Assembly: GCA_010092695.1 (NCBI GenBank)
Contig: JAADJJ010000001.1
Coordinates: forward strand, 3,658,001-3,722,000
Reading direction: 5' to 3'
Source of the DNA: Enterobacteriaceae bacterium 4M9
GTDB lineage: Bacteria; Pseudomonadota; Gammaproteobacteria; Enterobacterales; Enterobacteriaceae
DNA length: 64,000 bases
A program made the position numbers and the translations under genes. Positions 53,340 to 62,618 of the stretch are shown piece by piece. The stretch's first letter is position 1, and each line of letters begins with the position of its first letter. The notes below the pieces were generated by a model, which saw only the letters and a list, made by a program, of their open reading frames with translations, searched no databases and was not told the DNA's origin.

Positions 53340-53363
53340 CGGGAGCGTAAAATGCCGCTCCCG
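53340..53363. terminator. Hairpin after recR
   Basis: CGGGAGCG and CGCTCCCG form an 8-bp stem just past the recR stop. It has no T tract and abuts the htpG heat-shock promoter, so its role may be to insulate the two. Confidence 0.5.
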
Positions 53364-53368
53364 ATTGA

Positions 53369-53974
53369 TTAAAAACTAATCTTATGACGCCCGACCAGAG
53401 AATGGGAAAGCGTGGTGCCATCGACCATTTCCAGCTCACCTCCCACCGGCACGCCGTGGGCGATACGGCTGGCCTCTACGCCGTACTGGGCGCAAAGTTC
53501 AGCGATGTAGTTCGCGGTCGCCTCGCCTTCCACCGTGGGGTTGGTGGCGAGAATCACTTCCTGCATCTGTTCGGTTTCCAGGCGCTGCTCCAGGCGGTCC
53601 AGTCCGATATCGTCCGGGCCAATGCCGTCAAGCGGCGACAGGTGGCCCATCAGCACAAAGTAGCGCCCGGAAAACTGCCCGGTTTGCTCAATGGCGTAGA
53701 TATCTGCCGGACTTTCCACCACGCAAATCTGGCCGTTTTCACGCCGACGCGGATTCGAGCAAATGTTACAGACTTCCTGCTCGGTGAAAGTGCGGCAATC
53801 GGCACAATGGCCGATTTCCGACATCGCGCGCTGGAGCGACTGCGCCAGGCGCATACCGCCGCTGCGGTCGCGCTGCAACAGCGCAAACGCCATACGCTGG
53901 GCCGATTTTGGCCCCACGCCTGGCAGACAGCGCAGCGCTTCCATAAGCTGCGTGAGCAGCGGGCTGGTTTGCAT
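53369..53974 (-). CDS. recR: Recombination mediator RecR
   Basis: A 201-residue protein with the helix-hairpin-helix PGVGPKSAQRMA, a four-cysteine zinc finger (CADCRTFTEQEVCNIC) and a Toprim domain. It loads RecA at gaps with RecF and RecO. Its ATG overlaps the ybaB stop, and it is last in dnaX-ybaB-recR. Confidence 0.97.
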   Translation of the reverse strand: MQTSPLLTQLMEALRCLPGVGPKSAQRMAFALLQRDRSGGMRLAQSLQRAMSEIGHCADCRTFTEQEVCNICSNPRRRENGQICVVESPADIYAIEQTGQFSGRYFVLMGHLSPLDGIGPDDIGLDRLEQRLETEQMQEVILATNPTVEGEATANYIAELCAQYGVEASRIAHGVPVGGELEMVDGTTLSHSLVGRHKISF

Positions 53975-54306
53975 CAGAACGGCATCTTGAAGCCTGGCGG
54001 CAACTGCATGCCAGAGGAAACGGACGCCATTTTCTCTTTCTGCGTCTCTTCAATACGACGCGCTGCGTCGTTGAACGCGGCAGCCACCAAATCTTCGAGC
54101 ATGTCTTTGTCGTCTTCAAGCAGGCTCGGATCGATTTCCACGCGGCGGCAGTTATGCGCCCCGTTGATGGTGACCTTCACCAGACCTGCGCCAGATTCGC
54201 CGGTTACTTCCATTGCGGCGATTTCTTCCTGCATCTTCTGCATTTTATCCTGCATCTGCTGGGCCTGTTTCATCAGGTTACCCAGACCGCCTTTACCACC
54301 AAACAT
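53974..54306 (-). CDS. ybaB: YbaB nucleoid-associated protein
   Basis: A 110-residue YbaB/EbfC protein read from MFGGKGGLGNLMKQAQQMQ, with one glycine more than E. coli. It binds DNA as a dimer. It ends LPPGFKMPF, with the stop overlapping the recR start (TGATG). The operon position between dnaX and recR is conserved. Confidence 0.96.
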   Translation of the reverse strand: MFGGKGGLGNLMKQAQQMQDKMQKMQEEIAAMEVTGESGAGLVKVTINGAHNCRRVEIDPSLLEDDKDMLEDLVAAAFNDAARRIEETQKEKMASVSSGMQLPPGFKMPF

Positions 54307-54389
54307 AATCTTCTCTCTATTGCTCGGGCCGCATAACTGACAAAACACTTACGCGGCGTGTTGTTGATAACGCACAGCCAGGCTGCGCG

Positions 54390-56390
54390 TCAGACGGGGC
54401 GAATACTCTCTTCATCCAGACTCGCGTCGAAAAACCGTTGCAGCGTCTGAATATTATTATCCGCAATAATCGATTCCCGCGCCTGCTCCAGCTTCTCTTC
54501 ATAGATAGCCTGGCGCCACTCCAGCGGCGTGCGCTGCGCGGGACTGTCGTCTTCGACAATCGTCAATTCTACCGGCGCACCGTGCAACTCGCTTAACGCC
54601 TGCGCCAGCGCCTGCTGCGCGCCGGAGGAGTTCAGGTGGCGCTGTGACGGGCGCAGATGCAGACAGATGGCATTGCCGTTCTGTTCTTTCCAGGCGTTAA
54701 GCGCAACCTGCTCGACCAGCTTTGCCACCTTCAGGCGGCTCACTTCTTCGGCCCAGGCATCACGCTCAATGGCTTCTTCAGCCAGTTTCGCCGCAAGCTC
54801 CGGGGTTTTCTCATGCTCAAGGGCACGCTTAAGCGCTTTCGGCGTGGCGACTTCTTCCACCACGGCCGTTTCAGGGTTCTGCGCCTTCCAGCGATAAGCC
54901 TCTTTTTTCGCCGGTTGGTCCTGCGCCTGGGGAGCAGACTGGCGCGCCTGCACGCGCTCGGTCACAGAGGCGAGGCGCTCCAGCGCGGAGTTTGCGACCG
55001 GCCGCGCTGAACGCGAAAGCGCTGCCGGTTCACCCTTTTTTGTTTTGGTTTCTCCCTGCTGGCGCGCAAGCTGGCTGCGGGCCTGCAGCACCTGGCTGAT
55101 GGCATCCGGCAGCGGCGCGCCGGGAGACGGAGCATCCTGCGCTATATCGGGCATGTCCGTGGGCAGCGGCACAACCTGTTCAGCCGGCGGTGGCACGGGC
55201 GCGGTGAACGCCTGGGGTGCTGCCATTTGCTGCGGCGGGAAAGACGGCGCGGATGCAACAAGCGGTGCTGCACTGCGCGGCGCTTGCGGTTCTGGCAGCG
55301 GCTGCTGCGGATGGAATGCCAGCGCACGCAGTAGCGTCATTTCCACACCCATGCGCCGGTCCGGCGCCCAGGGTAGCTCTTTACGCCCAATAAGCAGCAT
55401 CTGGTAATAAAGCTGAATATCTGCCGGTGCGACCGTGCGCGCCAGTTCACGCAGCCGCGCTTCGTCTGACAGCACATCGTTGCCGAGCGCCGACGGCGAT
55501 AGCTGCACCATCGCAATGCGGTGCAGCAGGCCAAGCATTTCAATCAGCAGGGCTTCCCACTCAACGCCGCGCATGGCGGCATCGTTCACAAGCCCCATCG
55601 TGCGCGGGCCATCGGCCTGAACCAGCGCTTCAATCAGCGTCAGCGCCTGGTCATCGTCAAGGGTGCCAAGCATCGTGCTCACCGCCTGAGTGGTGACCTG
55701 ACCGTCGCCGCTGGCAATCGCCTGGTCAGTCAGGCTTAGCGCATCACGCAGGCTGCCTTCGGCCGCGCGCGCCAGCAGTTGCAGCGCACGCGATTCAAAA
55801 TCAATCTTTTCCTGGCCGAGAATATGCTCAAGCTGGGTGGCAATCTGGCTCACATCCAGCGCTTTGAGATGAAACTGCAAACAGCGCGACAGAATGGTGA
55901 CCGGCAGTTTTTGCGGGTCGGTGGTCGCCAGCAGGAATTTGACGTGTTCGGGTGGCTCTTCCAGCGTTTTTAACAGCGCGTTAAAGCTGTGGCGCGAGAG
56001 CATGTGTACTTCATCAATCAGGTAGACTTTAAAACGCCCACGCGCCGGTGCGTACTGCACGTTATCAAGCAGCTCGCGAGTGTCTTCCACTTTGGTGCGC
56101 GAGGCGGCGTCTATCTCGATGAGGTCAACAAAGCGGCCCTGCTCAATCTCGCGGCAGTTGTCGCATTTACCGCACGGCGTGGCGGTAATGCCGGTTTCGC
56201 AGTTGAGGCCTTTTGCCAGCAGGCGGGCGATAGAGGTTTTGCCCACGCCGCGGGTGCCAGAAAACAGATAAGCGTGGTGGATGCGGCCAAGGTTCAGGCC
56301 ATTAGCCAGCGCGGTCAGGACATGTTCCTGGCCAACAACATCAGCAAAGGTTTGTGGACGCCATTTACGGGCCAGCACCTGGTAGCTCAT
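54390..56390 (-). CDS. dnaX: DNA polymerase III subunits tau and gamma
   Basis: The 666-residue tau clamp-loader subunit is read from MSYQVLARKWRPQTFADVVG. Walker A is GTRGVGKT (45-52), and zinc ligands are C64, C73, C76 and C79. The C-terminal tau domains, which bind DnaB and the polymerase, follow a Pro/Ala-rich linker. A -1 frameshift at codon 452 (see 54997-55057) would make gamma of 453 residues. It heads the dnaX-ybaB-recR operon. Confidence 0.97.
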   Translation of the reverse strand: MSYQVLARKWRPQTFADVVGQEHVLTALANGLNLGRIHHAYLFSGTRGVGKTSIARLLAKGLNCETGITATPCGKCDNCREIEQGRFVDLIEIDAASRTKVEDTRELLDNVQYAPARGRFKVYLIDEVHMLSRHSFNALLKTLEEPPEHVKFLLATTDPQKLPVTILSRCLQFHLKALDVSQIATQLEHILGQEKIDFESRALQLLARAAEGSLRDALSLTDQAIASGDGQVTTQAVSTMLGTLDDDQALTLIEALVQADGPRTMGLVNDAAMRGVEWEALLIEMLGLLHRIAMVQLSPSALGNDVLSDEARLRELARTVAPADIQLYYQMLLIGRKELPWAPDRRMGVEMTLLRALAFHPQQPLPEPQAPRSAAPLVASAPSFPPQQMAAPQAFTAPVPPPAEQVVPLPTDMPDIAQDAPSPGAPLPDAISQVLQARSQLARQQGETKTKKGEPAALSRSARPVANSALERLASVTERVQARQSAPQAQDQPAKKEAYRWKAQNPETAVVEEVATPKALKRALEHEKTPELAAKLAEEAIERDAWAEEVSRLKVAKLVEQVALNAWKEQNGNAICLHLRPSQRHLNSSGAQQALAQALSELHGAPVELTIVEDDSPAQRTPLEWRQAIYEEKLEQARESIIADNNIQTLQRFFDASLDEESIRPV
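54997..55057 (-). other. Programmed -1 frameshift signal in dnaX (gamma subunit)
   Basis: On the minus strand the slippery heptamer A AAA AAG (55041-55035) is preceded by an AGGGAG Shine-Dalgarno-like element ten bases upstream and followed by a stem (GAACCGGC ... GCCGGT). After the slip the codons are GGG and TGA at 55032-55030. All three elements match the E. coli signal. Confidence 0.92.
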
Positions 56391-56481
56391 CGGCAATAGG
56401 CTCTCAGACAGGGAGAAAGGTAAGTCACAGGAGGATAATGCTAACACAGCCCCACCCGATGGGCGAGGCTGCTCTTAGAAC

Positions 56482-57033
56482 TCAGTGGCCGGGAAACGAC
56501 ACCAGGCTGTAGCTGGTAACGCCCAGCGTTTCAAGGCGCTGCTCGCCACCCAGATCGAACAAATTGATGATGAAAGCCGCGTCGGTCACTTCACCACCCA
56601 GGCGACGAATCAGCTTCACCGTCGCTTCAATCGTACCACCGGTTGCCAGCAAATCGTCCACCACCAGCACGTTATCGCCCGGCTTAATGGCATCAACGTG
56701 AATTTCCAGCTGGTCGGTGCCGTATTCCAGCTCATAGCTTTCACTGATGGTTTCACGCGGCAGCTTACGCGGCTTACGTACCGGGACAAAACCGACGTTC
56801 AGGCCCAGCGCAACCGGCGCACCAAACAGAAAGCCGCGTGCTTCGGTGCCCACCACCTTGGTGATGCCCGCGTCTTTATAACGCTCGACCAGCAATTTAA
56901 TGCTGAGCGCATAGGCTTGCGGGTCTTCCAGCAGGCTGGTGACGTCACGAAACAGGATGCCCGGCTTCGGGTAATCCTCAATGCTTTTGATGCTGTTTTT
57001 GAGAAACTCAAGCTGCTGCGCAGTTGCGGTCAT
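56482..57033 (-). CDS. apt: Adenine phosphoribosyltransferase
   Basis: A 183-residue enzyme with the E. coli length, read from MTATAQQLEFLKNSIKSIED. It salvages adenine to AMP with PRPP. The PRPP motif is VLVVDDLLATGGT and the flexible loop is RKPRKLPRETIS. It is a single gene upstream of dnaX on the same strand. Confidence 0.97.
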   Translation of the reverse strand: MTATAQQLEFLKNSIKSIEDYPKPGILFRDVTSLLEDPQAYALSIKLLVERYKDAGITKVVGTEARGFLFGAPVALGLNVGFVPVRKPRKLPRETISESYELEYGTDQLEIHVDAIKPGDNVLVVDDLLATGGTIEATVKLIRRLGGEVTDAAFIINLFDLGGEQRLETLGVTSYSLVSFPGH

Positions 57034-57180
57034 AGTTACTTGCCTGAAAAATACGGTATTACCCACAGCGCGAAAGGCCCGGAAGTGGCACCTTTGCTTC
57101 GTTTATAAGCATCGCGCTGCGCTCGAAAACGCCAGAATTTACTGGCTGCGGGCGGCAATTGCAACCACCGTCGTCCGACT

Positions 57181-57558
57181 TCACGGCTTTTCTTGCTTTT
57201 CATCAACCACCGGGATGCGCCACATAAAGAGTAGCAGCGCGCCAAGAATCAGCAGCAGCAATACGCGCACCCAGGTCATTTCCACCAGCCACAGCGAGAC
57301 GGCAAAGGTGATAAGGATAAACGCCACCGCACGCGGTTTCGCGCCCGGCGGCATGGCGCGGTAGCGCTGCCAGTAGCGCAGATAGCCGCCAAACCATGAG
57401 CGATACATCAGCCAGTGGTGAAAACGCGGCGACGAGCGCGCAAAACACCAGGCCGCCAGCAGGATAAACGGCGTGGTCGGCAGCAGAGGTAACACCACGC
57501 CCAGCGTACCGAGCGCTACCGCTAACCAGCCCGTCATGATTAAAATGTATTTACCCAT
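57181..57558 (-). CDS. ybaN: YbaN, DUF454 inner-membrane protein
   Basis: A 125-residue protein with the E. coli length, read from MGKYILIMTGWLAVALGTLG. It shows the DUF454 segment LPLLPTTPFILLAAWCFARS and two to three membrane helices, and ends WRIPVVDEKQEKP. The function is unknown. It is divergent from priC. Confidence 0.94.
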   Translation of the reverse strand: MGKYILIMTGWLAVALGTLGVVLPLLPTTPFILLAAWCFARSSPRFHHWLMYRSWFGGYLRYWQRYRAMPPGAKPRAVAFILITFAVSLWLVEMTWVRVLLLLILGALLLFMWRIPVVDEKQEKP

Positions 57559-57623
57559 AGGTTGCTTCCACAGCGCGACGCCGCCACTGTAGCATAACCA
57601 CCGGCCATCGCCCCAGGGAGATA

Positions 57624-58151
57624 ATGAAGAGTCACCCATTAACTGAAACACTGGATGCCCGCATTGCCGAACTGGCAGCGCTGATTGCCCCAATGAGTAC
57701 ACACCGCGCGCTGTCGGCGCGTTTTGATCGCCAGCTTTTTACCACCCGCAGCACGCTGATGGGCGACTGCCTGCGCGAAATTGAAAACAACGGACAGCGC
57801 CTGAAAGAGGCTATCGCCAGAAATAACGTCGAACAAACGGCCTGGCTGGCAGAACATCTGGTCGCCCAGATTGCCGCCCTGACGCGCGAGGCGGCAACAG
57901 GCGAACTGCGCCGCTTTGATACCGCACGGCCATCCCAGGCGAAGCTTAACGAAAAACTGCTACAACATCAGGACTACGAACGGCGGCTGCTGGCCATGAA
58001 AAACGCCCGCACGGCACAGTTAGCGCGCTCAGAAACGCTGGCAGAACAGCAGCGGCTGATTCGTGAACTGGACACGCTGGACGGGCGCATTGAGCGCTGT
58101 CGCGAGGCGCTGGCAAAAATAACGCGCGTAGTGGAACGCCGCACGCGCTGA
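57624..58151 (+). CDS. priC: Primosomal replication protein PriC
   Basis: A 175-residue protein with the E. coli length, predicted all helical and rich in Arg. It loads DnaB at abandoned replication forks through interaction with SSB. It starts MKSHPLTETLDARIAELAAL and is followed 18 bases later by ybaM. Confidence 0.93.
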   Translation: MKSHPLTETLDARIAELAALIAPMSTHRALSARFDRQLFTTRSTLMGDCLREIENNGQRLKEAIARNNVEQTAWLAEHLVAQIAALTREAATGELRRFDTARPSQAKLNEKLLQHQDYERRLLAMKNARTAQLARSETLAEQQRLIRELDTLDGRIERCREALAKITRVVERRTR

Positions 58152-58169
58152 AACCAATCAGGAGAGAGT

Positions 58170-58331
58170 ATGTCGCTGGATACCGCCCCGGATGAGGTCA
58201 AACTGGCCGTGGATTTGATTATGCTGCTGGAAGAAAACGCCGTCCCGACGCAGACTGCGCTGGCGGCGCTGGATATCGTGCGTCAGGACTTTTTACGCAA
58301 ACAGGCGCAGGAAACGTCGGCATCAGACTGA
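58170..58331 (+). CDS. ybaM: YbaM, small DUF2496 protein
   Basis: A 53-residue protein beginning MSLDTAPDEVKLAVDLIMLL, very close to E. coli YbaM in sequence and exactly its length. AGGAGAGAGT precedes the ATG. It is downstream of priC, and its last nine bases overlap the convergent mscK end. The function is unknown. Confidence 0.92.
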   Translation: MSLDTAPDEVKLAVDLIMLLEENAVPTQTALAALDIVRQDFLRKQAQETSASD

Positions 58332-61300
58332 TGCCGGTGCGCCGCCCTCGTCTTTATTACTGATGTCGCGCTTTACTTCGGTGACTTCATCGCCTTTCTC
58401 ATTGCGCAGGTGAACCTCAATGGTGTTAAACGCAATATCAATGCTGTTCTCGCGGCATAGCCTTTCAATGGTACGGTTCACCGCATCCAGCGTGGCGTTA
58501 CGATCGCCCAGTTCTCGCACATAGAACTGCAGTTCGTGATCCAGCGAGCTTTGGCCAAAAGTCAGGAAGAACACCAGCGGCTGCGGTTCATGCATCACTT
58601 TTGGATGATCGCTTGCCGCCTGGAGCAGAATTTTCTTCACTTTTTCGAGATCCGATCCGTAAGCTACGCCGAGTTTTACCACCACACGCGTGATCGTATC
58701 GCTAAGAGACCAGTTGATCAGCCTCTCAGTGACAAACGCCTTGTTCGGTACGATGACCTCTTTGCGATCGAAGTCCGTGATTGTGGTAGCACGAATGCGG
58801 ATTTTACTGACTGACCCTGAATAGGTGCCAATAGTGATAGTGTCACCAATGCGGATTGGGCGCTCAAACAGGATTATCAGACCGGCAATAAAGTTGCCGA
58901 ACACTTCCTGTAAACCAAAACCGAGACCGACCGACAGCCCGGCCGCCATCCACTGCAGTTTGTCCCAGGAAATGCCGAGTGACCCAAACACCACAATCGC
59001 GCCTGCGGCAATAATCACGTAATTGAGAATGGTGGTAATCGCATATGACGAGCCCTGGCGCATTTTGAGTCGCGAGAGCACCAGCACTTCGAGCAACCCC
59101 GGCAGGTTGCGAATCAGCGCCCAGGCCAGCATAAAGGCCACCACGGCAAAAAGCAGGCTACCCATGGTCACGCTTTTTGTCACCGTCGCCCCCGCCTCGC
59201 TGGCGCTGTAGCTCCAGAGCGAAATACTGTCGAGGTAGGAGAAGACGGTAATTAAATCAGACCAGATTGCCCAGAACACCACGGCAAACAGTGCAAACAT
59301 AGCAAGCGTGGTAATACGCAGCGTCTGCTGGTTAACCTGGTCAAGCCCCAACGGCGGCTCTTCAACCGGCTCACTGCTGCCTTCTGCACCCTCTTTGGCC
59401 ATAGCCTCACGCCGCGCCAGCGCACGTCGCCAGGCAATACGTCGCGCCGCCACGCTCAGGCCGCGTAAAATCGTCTGGTAAAGCAGGTTCCAGACAATGA
59501 CCAGATATACCGTATCAATCCAGCGGTGCGCCAGGCGCAGCGTGGTGTAGAAGTAGCCCAGTGCGGTCAACACCAGCAGGCTAATCGGCACCAGCGACAG
59601 CACGGTAATCGTCACCAACCGCACGGTATGCGACTCCTTGTCGCGCCATGCATCGCGGCACATTGGCCACATTAACCCGGCAATCACCAGGAGGTTGAGA
59701 AACACCATGAACTGCCCAAGCACGTCGTTCATCAGGTGCAGCGGCGAGTGCGCGCCTACCACGCTCCAGCACAGCATGGGCAACAGCGCAAGACTGATGC
59801 GCACAATCTGGCGGCGATAGTGGCGCGCCTTCTCGGGCGCAATAGCAAAGTGGCGCTCGGCCACGCCGCCCTGCTCCAGCACGCGCCAGCTCACCCCAAA
59901 GACCAGCCAGAACATTGCCAGTTCTTTGCCAAAGCTCCACATCAGTTCGCTGACATTGAGCTTCATAAACAGCAAAATCAGGCCTGCCGCCAGCAGTATC
60001 AGGCACACTGGCAGTGCGCGTACCACATTAATCAACAGCGCTTTTGGCGTGTGTCCCTGGCTGTCGTTATGTAAATGGCCGATATCATTGGCCAGTGCCT
60101 CAAGGCGCTGATTGAGCCAGCGAAAGCGCCAGCGTAGCAGACCGGCCAGCAGTAACAGCGGTAATGCGACCAGCAGCACCGGCCCCAGCGACTGGCGCGC
60201 ATGATCCCAGTTGCCCTCAATTTTCATTGAGGCAAGCTGGCTTTGCAGCGCCTGCGGGAAGGCTTTAATCCACTCCCAGTCCATCGGCTTGTTGGACGTG
60301 ACCCAGAAAATCTGCTGAGTCAGCGTCTGCTGTAACCGCTGGCTGGAACTCATCAACTGCTGCTGATTCATCTGCAAATTGATAGCCAACATCAGCTGGC
60401 TGCCCAGCTGCTTGTTAAGTTGATCGAGCAACTCGCGGCGCATATCCACCACTTCCAGCAGCGCATCTTTCACGTCACTGTTGCTGGCAATTTCCTGCTG
60501 CTGCTCTTTCGACTGGCTTTGAATCAGCTGACTGACAAAGTCATCGCCTTTAAACAACGCATCGCGCTGCTGGTTAAGGTCAAACTGCTCCAGACGCAGG
60601 TCAGCGATGCGCCCCGTCATGTCCTGCATATCGTCCGCAGAGGGCAGATTTTGCTGCTGCTGATAGAGAATACGCGACAGCAGCAGGCTCCCTTTGAGCA
60701 TGGCAATTTGTTCTTTCAGGCTGCGCTCGGACTGTAGCGTGCGATCAAGCCAGGTTTTGACCTGGATATTGCGCTGTACCAGTTCGTTGCCGCGCTGGGT
60801 AGCTTCAATCAGCCGCTCACTCAGCTGATGGTTGACCTCAAGCTCCTGCCTGACCAGCGGGTTATCCTGGATAGCCGCGCCCTCTTCCGGCGTTATGGCC
60901 TCCTGTGCGGTCTTTTCCGTGAGCGTCAGGCGCTTGGTGCTAAGTGCTGCCTGCATTAGCTGTAGCTGATGCTCAAGGCGGCTGATGTGTGCTGTGGTGT
61001 AGTCGCGCTGTTTTTGCAACGAATCCTGAAGCAACGTGTTGCCTTCCAGGCTGTCGCGCTGCTGCTCAAGCTGTGCATTAAGCAGCGCCTGTTGAGCCAG
61101 TAACAGCGCTTCCTGGCTTGAACGCAGCGTCGCGCCCGTTGTAGCACCACTCAGGCGCGTGCGCACCTGCTGTAGCTGTTCAGTTGCCGCGTACATGGCG
61201 CTTTGCACTCGCTCTGGCTGCGTCTGGAGCGACACCAGTTGGCTGTTGAGCGTGGAAAGGTCACTTTGCGCAGACTGGAGCTCATCAAACGCCTGCGAGA

Positions 61301-61712
61301 CCTGCTGCTCAAGCTGGCGCAGCGACAGGGCGGCAACGCTTTTTGAATACGCCGCGTCGTCCTGTGGCTGCTCGCCCCAGGCTTCAAGCTCCTGCATCGC
61401 CTGACGCATTTTTTCCGGCGCGTCTTTAAGCTGCTTGCGCTGCTCCAGAGCCTCATTTTTGACCCGGTCGATTTTATCGAGCACTTCCAGCGTCTGGCTG
61501 AGATCTTGCTGTACCAGCTTGTCCTGCGTGGACAGGTTTTTCTGCTTATTCAGCGTATCAAGCTGGCTTTGTATTTCCGCGCGCGCAGGCAGATCGCCGC
61601 TGGCCCGCGCCTGAACCTGGGGGGCAAAGAGCAGCCAACCACAAAGAAAAATCAGCGTTATCACAACAGCGAAAGCGGATTTCCGCAGTCTTATAGCGTG
61701 CTGTAGAGTCAT
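58323..61712 (-). CDS. mscK: MscK, potassium-dependent mechanosensitive channel
   Basis: A 1129-residue protein read from MTLQHAIRLRKS. The frame to 61775 adds unrelated residues. After a signal-like helix comes a long periplasmic coiled-coil region with many Gln/Leu repeats, then about eleven membrane helices. The C-terminal MscS-like domain (GLGFGLQEVFGNFIAGLIIL, then RIRATTITDFDRKEVIVPN) forms the pore. It protects against osmotic downshock and is tuned by external potassium. It ends convergent with ybaM. Confidence 0.96.
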   Translation of the reverse strand: MTLQHAIRLRKSAFAVVITLIFLCGWLLFAPQVQARASGDLPARAEIQSQLDTLNKQKNLSTQDKLVQQDLSQTLEVLDKIDRVKNEALEQRKQLKDAPEKMRQAMQELEAWGEQPQDDAAYSKSVAALSLRQLEQQVSQAFDELQSAQSDLSTLNSQLVSLQTQPERVQSAMYAATEQLQQVRTRLSGATTGATLRSSQEALLLAQQALLNAQLEQQRDSLEGNTLLQDSLQKQRDYTTAHISRLEHQLQLMQAALSTKRLTLTEKTAQEAITPEEGAAIQDNPLVRQELEVNHQLSERLIEATQRGNELVQRNIQVKTWLDRTLQSERSLKEQIAMLKGSLLLSRILYQQQQNLPSADDMQDMTGRIADLRLEQFDLNQQRDALFKGDDFVSQLIQSQSKEQQQEIASNSDVKDALLEVVDMRRELLDQLNKQLGSQLMLAINLQMNQQQLMSSSQRLQQTLTQQIFWVTSNKPMDWEWIKAFPQALQSQLASMKIEGNWDHARQSLGPVLLVALPLLLLAGLLRWRFRWLNQRLEALANDIGHLHNDSQGHTPKALLINVVRALPVCLILLAAGLILLFMKLNVSELMWSFGKELAMFWLVFGVSWRVLEQGGVAERHFAIAPEKARHYRRQIVRISLALLPMLCWSVVGAHSPLHLMNDVLGQFMVFLNLLVIAGLMWPMCRDAWRDKESHTVRLVTITVLSLVPISLLVLTALGYFYTTLRLAHRWIDTVYLVIVWNLLYQTILRGLSVAARRIAWRRALARREAMAKEGAEGSSEPVEEPPLGLDQVNQQTLRITTLAMFALFAVVFWAIWSDLITVFSYLDSISLWSYSASEAGATVTKSVTMGSLLFAVVAFMLAWALIRNLPGLLEVLVLSRLKMRQGSSYAITTILNYVIIAAGAIVVFGSLGISWDKLQWMAAGLSVGLGFGLQEVFGNFIAGLIILFERPIRIGDTITIGTYSGSVSKIRIRATTITDFDRKEVIVPNKAFVTERLINWSLSDTITRVVVKLGVAYGSDLEKVKKILLQAASDHPKVMHEPQPLVFFLTFGQSSLDHELQFYVRELGDRNATLDAVNRTIERLCRENSIDIAFNTIEVHLRNEKGDEVTEVKRDISNKDEGGAPASV

Positions 61713-61823
61713 GGCATCTGTGGCGGCCAGGCCGCAAGAAGAGGTAAGGAAAGTCTGAGTGGCGCAGAATAGCACGCCTTTTGTACAGGTAACAGTCGCC
61801 TGGTGGCACGGAGTTTTCTTAAA

Positions 61824-62474
61824 TTACAGGCCGCTCGCCGCGGTCTGGCGCAAAGTCGGGCAGTGCTGGTACATCTCAAGAAGAATGGCGACGTAATCGC
61901 GAGCTTCGCGTTTGAGGTCAAATGAATCTGGTGCAAACAGCCAGCTTTCCATTATGCCAGTCATATAACAGCGCATTAATATTGCCGCGCGGCGGGTCAT
62001 AAGGTTTTGCGGCAGCATACCGGCAGCACGGCACAGGTTAAGTATGTTTTCAATGCGCTCGTAACCTTCCATATAAAGGCTACGCTGCGCCTGCTGAACG
62101 GCGGCCATTTCCCCCACAAATTCGCATTTATGGAATATGATTTCCATCATAAGACGGCGTCTTTCTTCTGTTACCGTCGTCTCAAGAATGTAAACTAATA
62201 ATTCTCTCAATGCAGAAAGTGGATCGTCAGGAAATTTTGCCCGATACTCAATTTCTAAATCACCGATATCGGACTCTGAAAGCTCCCAGATTTCATTAAA
62301 TAAATCCGACTTATTACGAAAATGCCAGTAGATTGCACCGCGCGTGACACCTGCCGCGTGCGCAATGTCGGCAAGTGACGTCGATGAAACGCCTTTTTCT
62401 GAGAAAAGACGCAGCGCTATATCCAGTATGTGCTGACGAGTTTCAAGCGCCTGTTGTTTGGTTTTTCGTGCCAT
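61824..62474 (-). CDS. acrR: AcrR, TetR-family repressor of acrAB
   Basis: A 216-residue regulator beginning MARKTKQQALETRQHILDIA, with a TetR helix-turn-helix (TSLADIAHAAGVTRGAIYWH). The C-terminal ligand pocket binds many drugs. It is divergent from acrA and overlies a 24-base palindromic operator between them. Confidence 0.97.
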   Translation of the reverse strand: MARKTKQQALETRQHILDIALRLFSEKGVSSTSLADIAHAAGVTRGAIYWHFRNKSDLFNEIWELSESDIGDLEIEYRAKFPDDPLSALRELLVYILETTVTEERRRLMMEIIFHKCEFVGEMAAVQQAQRSLYMEGYERIENILNLCRAAGMLPQNLMTRRAAILMRCYMTGIMESWLFAPDSFDLKREARDYVAILLEMYQHCPTLRQTAASGL

Positions 62475-62503
62475 CAGTGGAAGGATTTACAGGAGTTCAG
62501 ATT

Positions 62504-62527
62504 TACATACATTTATGAATGTATGTA
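62504..62527. promoter_or_regulatory. AcrR operator between acrR and acrA
   Basis: The 24-base near-perfect palindrome starts TACATACATTTATG and ends AATGTATGTA. It equals the E. coli AcrR operator apart from a central base and should repress both genes. Confidence 0.95.
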
Positions 62528-62618
62528 CCATAGCACGACGATAATATAAACGCAGCAATGGGTTTGCGGACATTTGACCCTTGATCAAATTTTGAAATCG
62601 GATACTCGAGGTTTACCT

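Noticed and set aside
59581..60006. Long shadow frames inside mscK, ybbP and copA
   Set aside because: They lie in alternative frames of well-identified GC-rich genes, with no family match or ribosome site.
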